Below are positions 61,421 to 64,000 of a stretch of 64,000 nucleotides of DNA, piece by piece; within the stretch, counting starts at the first letter, position 1; the number at the start of each line of letters is the position of its first letter. The position numbers and the translations under genes are program-made. The stretch is from Hyperoplus lanceolatus. Taxonomy: Eukaryota > Chordata > Actinopteri > Uranoscopiformes > Ammodytidae. Location: contig CM049404.1 of the NCBI GenBank assembly GCA_026929865.2, positions 11,546,001 through 11,610,000 on the forward strand. The letters are read 5' to 3'. The notes beneath the pieces were generated by a model. It saw nothing but the letters and a program-made list of their open reading frames with translations. It had not been told where the DNA came from and made no database searches.

Positions 61421-61747
61421 GTGGCATTTTAGTTTGTGCGTCGCGACTCGCGAAGGAAGGTCAATTTTAACCACAGCGAATCATTTATGAAAAGTCAGAG
61501 CTTCAAAAGAGGCGGAGCGAGGCAACGGACTTTCAACGAGCGCGCGAGGCAGCGTGCGCGTGTCTGAGAAAGGACCAGACTATGGCCATATGGTTGCGTT
61601 CCGAATCGCATACTTTAAGTTTCTACTATATAGCCTAGTATGTAGAAAAAAGATTTAGGATGTCCCGATTCTTGTGGCCAGATTTAGGATGGTTAGAAGT
61701 ACCCGGATGTCCTACTTCATGCGGCCAAGATTGTTAGTGTTGAAAAC

Positions 61748-63458
61748 CATAGACATTATATATGGATAGACGCCGCGTTGGCCGCTACTGCCTATTGGCG
61801 CTGACGAGAAATGCGGGCGCCATCTTGGACCGGTCATACGTTCCACTCAGTGCAGTCTGTTTGACAGGTGCAATGAACTGTCAGCGCATGTAATTAATCA
61901 AATCTCATTAAATACCAAACTGATTTTCACGCGGTTTTCTTTGCTGCAAAGATCATACATGTAGCTATGATACAGGGCACATGTTTTGACGTGTTTTAAT
62001 ATTCATAGTGGACGTAACAGTCATAGAATATTCTGATATGATATAGCCTAAGTAACCAGACGTCCGAGATCAAAACGAGGAACATCCCCCGAAAAGGGAA
62101 GCAGAAACAGATAGGAGCAGTAAAGTCAGCTATTTTAATAAGTTAACAATATGCCTATATGATTAGGCTATATATAAATATATTTATTCATTTACAGTGA
62201 CGAGCATACACAATAAAGACAATCACAGGGATAACATAAACAGAGAACAGAAATATAGGATAAAATATATTAATTTAAATAAAGTAGGCCTATACAAAAT
62301 ACAAAACAAGAGCAAAAATAAAATACTAAATGAACAATGAATTCAGCTAAAACAGTTACAGTCAGATGTGTAAAATTCAGAAATCATAGATTCAAATAAA
62401 CCAAGAGTAGGAAGAGCAGTCATTTTTAAGTTGCTCTGCAGAGCATTCCATGAATTAGGGGCACTACATGAAAAGGCAGTTATTCCTAAACTGGAGTTAG
62501 CTCGGGGCAATTTAGGAGGAGTAGTCGAGCATGGTACATATGAAGTGTGGATGTTTCCCATGAAGGCATTAAATAGCCTATAAATAAAAACCAGTGTATA
62601 TAATATCTCATTAAAAGAGAAGGACAACATGAGTGTTCATGTAAAAATATGTTTTATTTCTCTAATTTAAAACACAAGCTTGTTAGGCAATTGCCTCTTA
62701 AAAGAGGACGGGATTTTTTAAAAGCAAAGTCTTCTTGGTTGTCCAATGTTCTATACTGGGGGGGAATACCAAGTTCAGTCTAGTCTCGAGTTGGTTCCTC
62801 AGACACAGACAGGAAATCAATGCGTGCCTTGCAGCGCGGTACATTTAAAAACACATTCAATACAAAACCACAGCAATCAAAAGTATAAAATTAAGGGAAA
62901 ATCAAACAACAACAGCAAACAATAATACTCAAATGCATAAAATAAAGTTAACCATCCTTACAATCGCATTTTACTCCGAAGAGAAATTCAAGCGAGGCGA
63001 GTTTGGCAATGTGGTGCAGCCTTAATTTGTGAAAGACAGACAAAACCAATGACAACAAGTCGGAATGGTGGTTGTCGATGCCAAACTGTCTCCTCAATAT
63101 GTTCCCCAAGCAGAAACACATCCTCCGTTTGAATCTCCTCCCGGACGAAGTGTGTGACTCGGACGTCTGGTTATTATATCATATCAGAATCTTCTATGAC
63201 TGTTAAGCCCACTATGAATATTAAAACACGGCGAAACTTGTGCCCTATATCTTAGCTACATGTATGATCTTTGCAGCAAAGAAAACCGCGTGAAAATCAG
63301 TTTGGTATTTAATGAGATATGATTAATTACATGCGCTGACAGTTCATTCCACCTGCCAAACAGACTACACTGTATGGAACGTATGACCGGTCCAAGATGG
63401 CGCCCGCATTTCTCGCGCTCAACGCCCAATGCGGCGTCTATCCTTTATAATGTCTATG
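61748..63458. mobile_element. Long-TIR element D inserted in element B
   Basis: Starts catagacattata and ends with its inverse tataatgtctatg. It is flanked by a perfect 8-bp duplication ttgaaaac (61740-61747 and 63459-63466). Inverted arms are about 340 bp each (gcgggcgccatcttggaccg against cggtccaagatggcgcccgc; aaaccgcgtgaaaatcagtt inverse on the left). The core of about 1 kb is AT-rich and carries an L2 fragment. The 8-bp duplication fits hAT-type integration; no transposase is visible. Confidence 0.75.
62343..62630 (-). mobile_element. L2-type LINE C-terminal relic inside element D
   Basis: The minus-strand frame contains YRLFNAFMGNIHTSY, PRANSSLGITAFSCSAPNSW and NALQSNLKM, closely parallel to the end of the L2 at 54.7-54.88 kb (RSELGKTAFSFSAPDSWNNL). 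Only the last ~95 codons remain. Confidence 0.65.
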
Positions 63459-63726
63459 TTGAAAACTGCATCCTATTTGGGCGATTCTGACCCACAATCC
63501 AGTGCGCACGTGAAGTGACGTCACATCGACAAAGCCTCCATATGAAAACAAACGGGGATGCGACGGATATAAAAGCAGGAGGCAAGATCAAGGCGCAATG
63601 TTATGATGAAATAAGAGAGTAAAGTATGTCCCAATAGTATGCCTACTGCATCCTAACTAGATTCTTTTTATCGTCGGATGTAGTATGTAGAATAGAAAAA
63701 AGAAAGAGCGATTTGGAACGCAACCA

Positions 63727-64000
63727 AAGAAACCAGACGTCAGACAATATTGCACTTCCGGACTCAGCCCTTCACTTTCAAAACAAGACATAAAAAACAT
63801 GTAAAATATATTATATATTTAATGACAATTATCTGTCTCAAACAGTTTTCAAAAAAGTTAAATTAACTGCTTTTTTAAAAGAAAAAGACTAAATTACTCT
63901 TTAAAAAATCCAAAATCTGTGTATAATATTTATCGCAAAAGATTATCAGAGTCCAATAGGCCTACATTACTGGAAACACTCACTGTGAGCAACTTGGAAA
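63727..64000. other. Window end, no feature recognised
   Basis: AT-rich sequence to the right of element B copy 2. It has no ORF or repeat that could be named. Confidence 0.5.

Larger units (their letters stand above)
61591..63726. mobile_element. Nested element B, copy 2
   Basis: Ends tggttgcgttccgaatcgca and gagcgatttggaacgcaacca are inverted. The interior matches the copy at 38081-38955 nearly base for base (aggatgtcccgattcttgtg, gtacccggatgtcctacttc, caaggcgcaatgttatgatg). It is interrupted by the 1.7-kb element at 61748-63458. No coding of its own. No clean target duplication was recognised. Confidence 0.7.

Overview
This is an AT-rich vertebrate nuclear window, almost certainly from a ray-finned (teleost) fish. 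The genes are split into many small exons with GT-AG introns. Long (GT)n/(CA)n microsatellites are frequent, and the transposon mix (L2 and L1 LINEs, Tc1, hAT, THAP/Harbinger relics, several families of palindromic MITEs) is typical of fish. No bacterial, organellar or CRISPR feature is present. All gene models were built by hand from homology, splice sites and codon phase.

Layout. (1) 471-12961, plus strand: the 3' eleven coding exons of transketolase; the first ~108 codons lie left of the window. (2) 13.5-17.6 kb: convergent intergenic DNA with a (CA)n array. (3) 17719-22645, minus: a seven-exon aldo/keto reductase whose third exon carries an apparent 2-base frame break. (4) 23169-27713, minus: nsun5, an rRNA cytosine-5 methyltransferase whose lysine-rich tail exon has been tandemly triplicated. 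(5) 29475-36446, minus: the most unusual locus. Eleven exons join in phase into an 873-codon frame that fuses a complete three-repeat (R1R2R3) Myb DNA-binding domain, close to MYBL2, to a hAT transposase body with its C-terminal dimerisation domain. A fold-back Tc1 element sits in one of its introns. (6) 36.5-46 kb: a transposon-rich block holding palindromic elements nested inside each other, a 5'-truncated L1 with a 14-bp target duplication, another LINE tail, and THAP/Harbinger remnants. (7) 50979-59548, minus: an SGK-family kinase, best called sgk2, with an L2 LINE in one intron and a 5' noncoding exon near 61.3 kb. (8) 61.6-63.7 kb: a second copy of the nested repeat, interrupted by a long-TIR element with an 8-bp target duplication.

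The genes do not form a pathway: transketolase is central metabolism, NSUN5 acts on ribosomal RNA, SGK2 is signalling. In mammals SGK2, IFT52 and MYBL2 are neighbours, so an sgk2 next to a MYBL2-like Myb gene suggests the Myb-hAT gene descends from a mybl2 copy that lost its regulatory C-terminus and gained a transposase. IFT52 coding sequence was not seen between them; that interval is filled with transposons.
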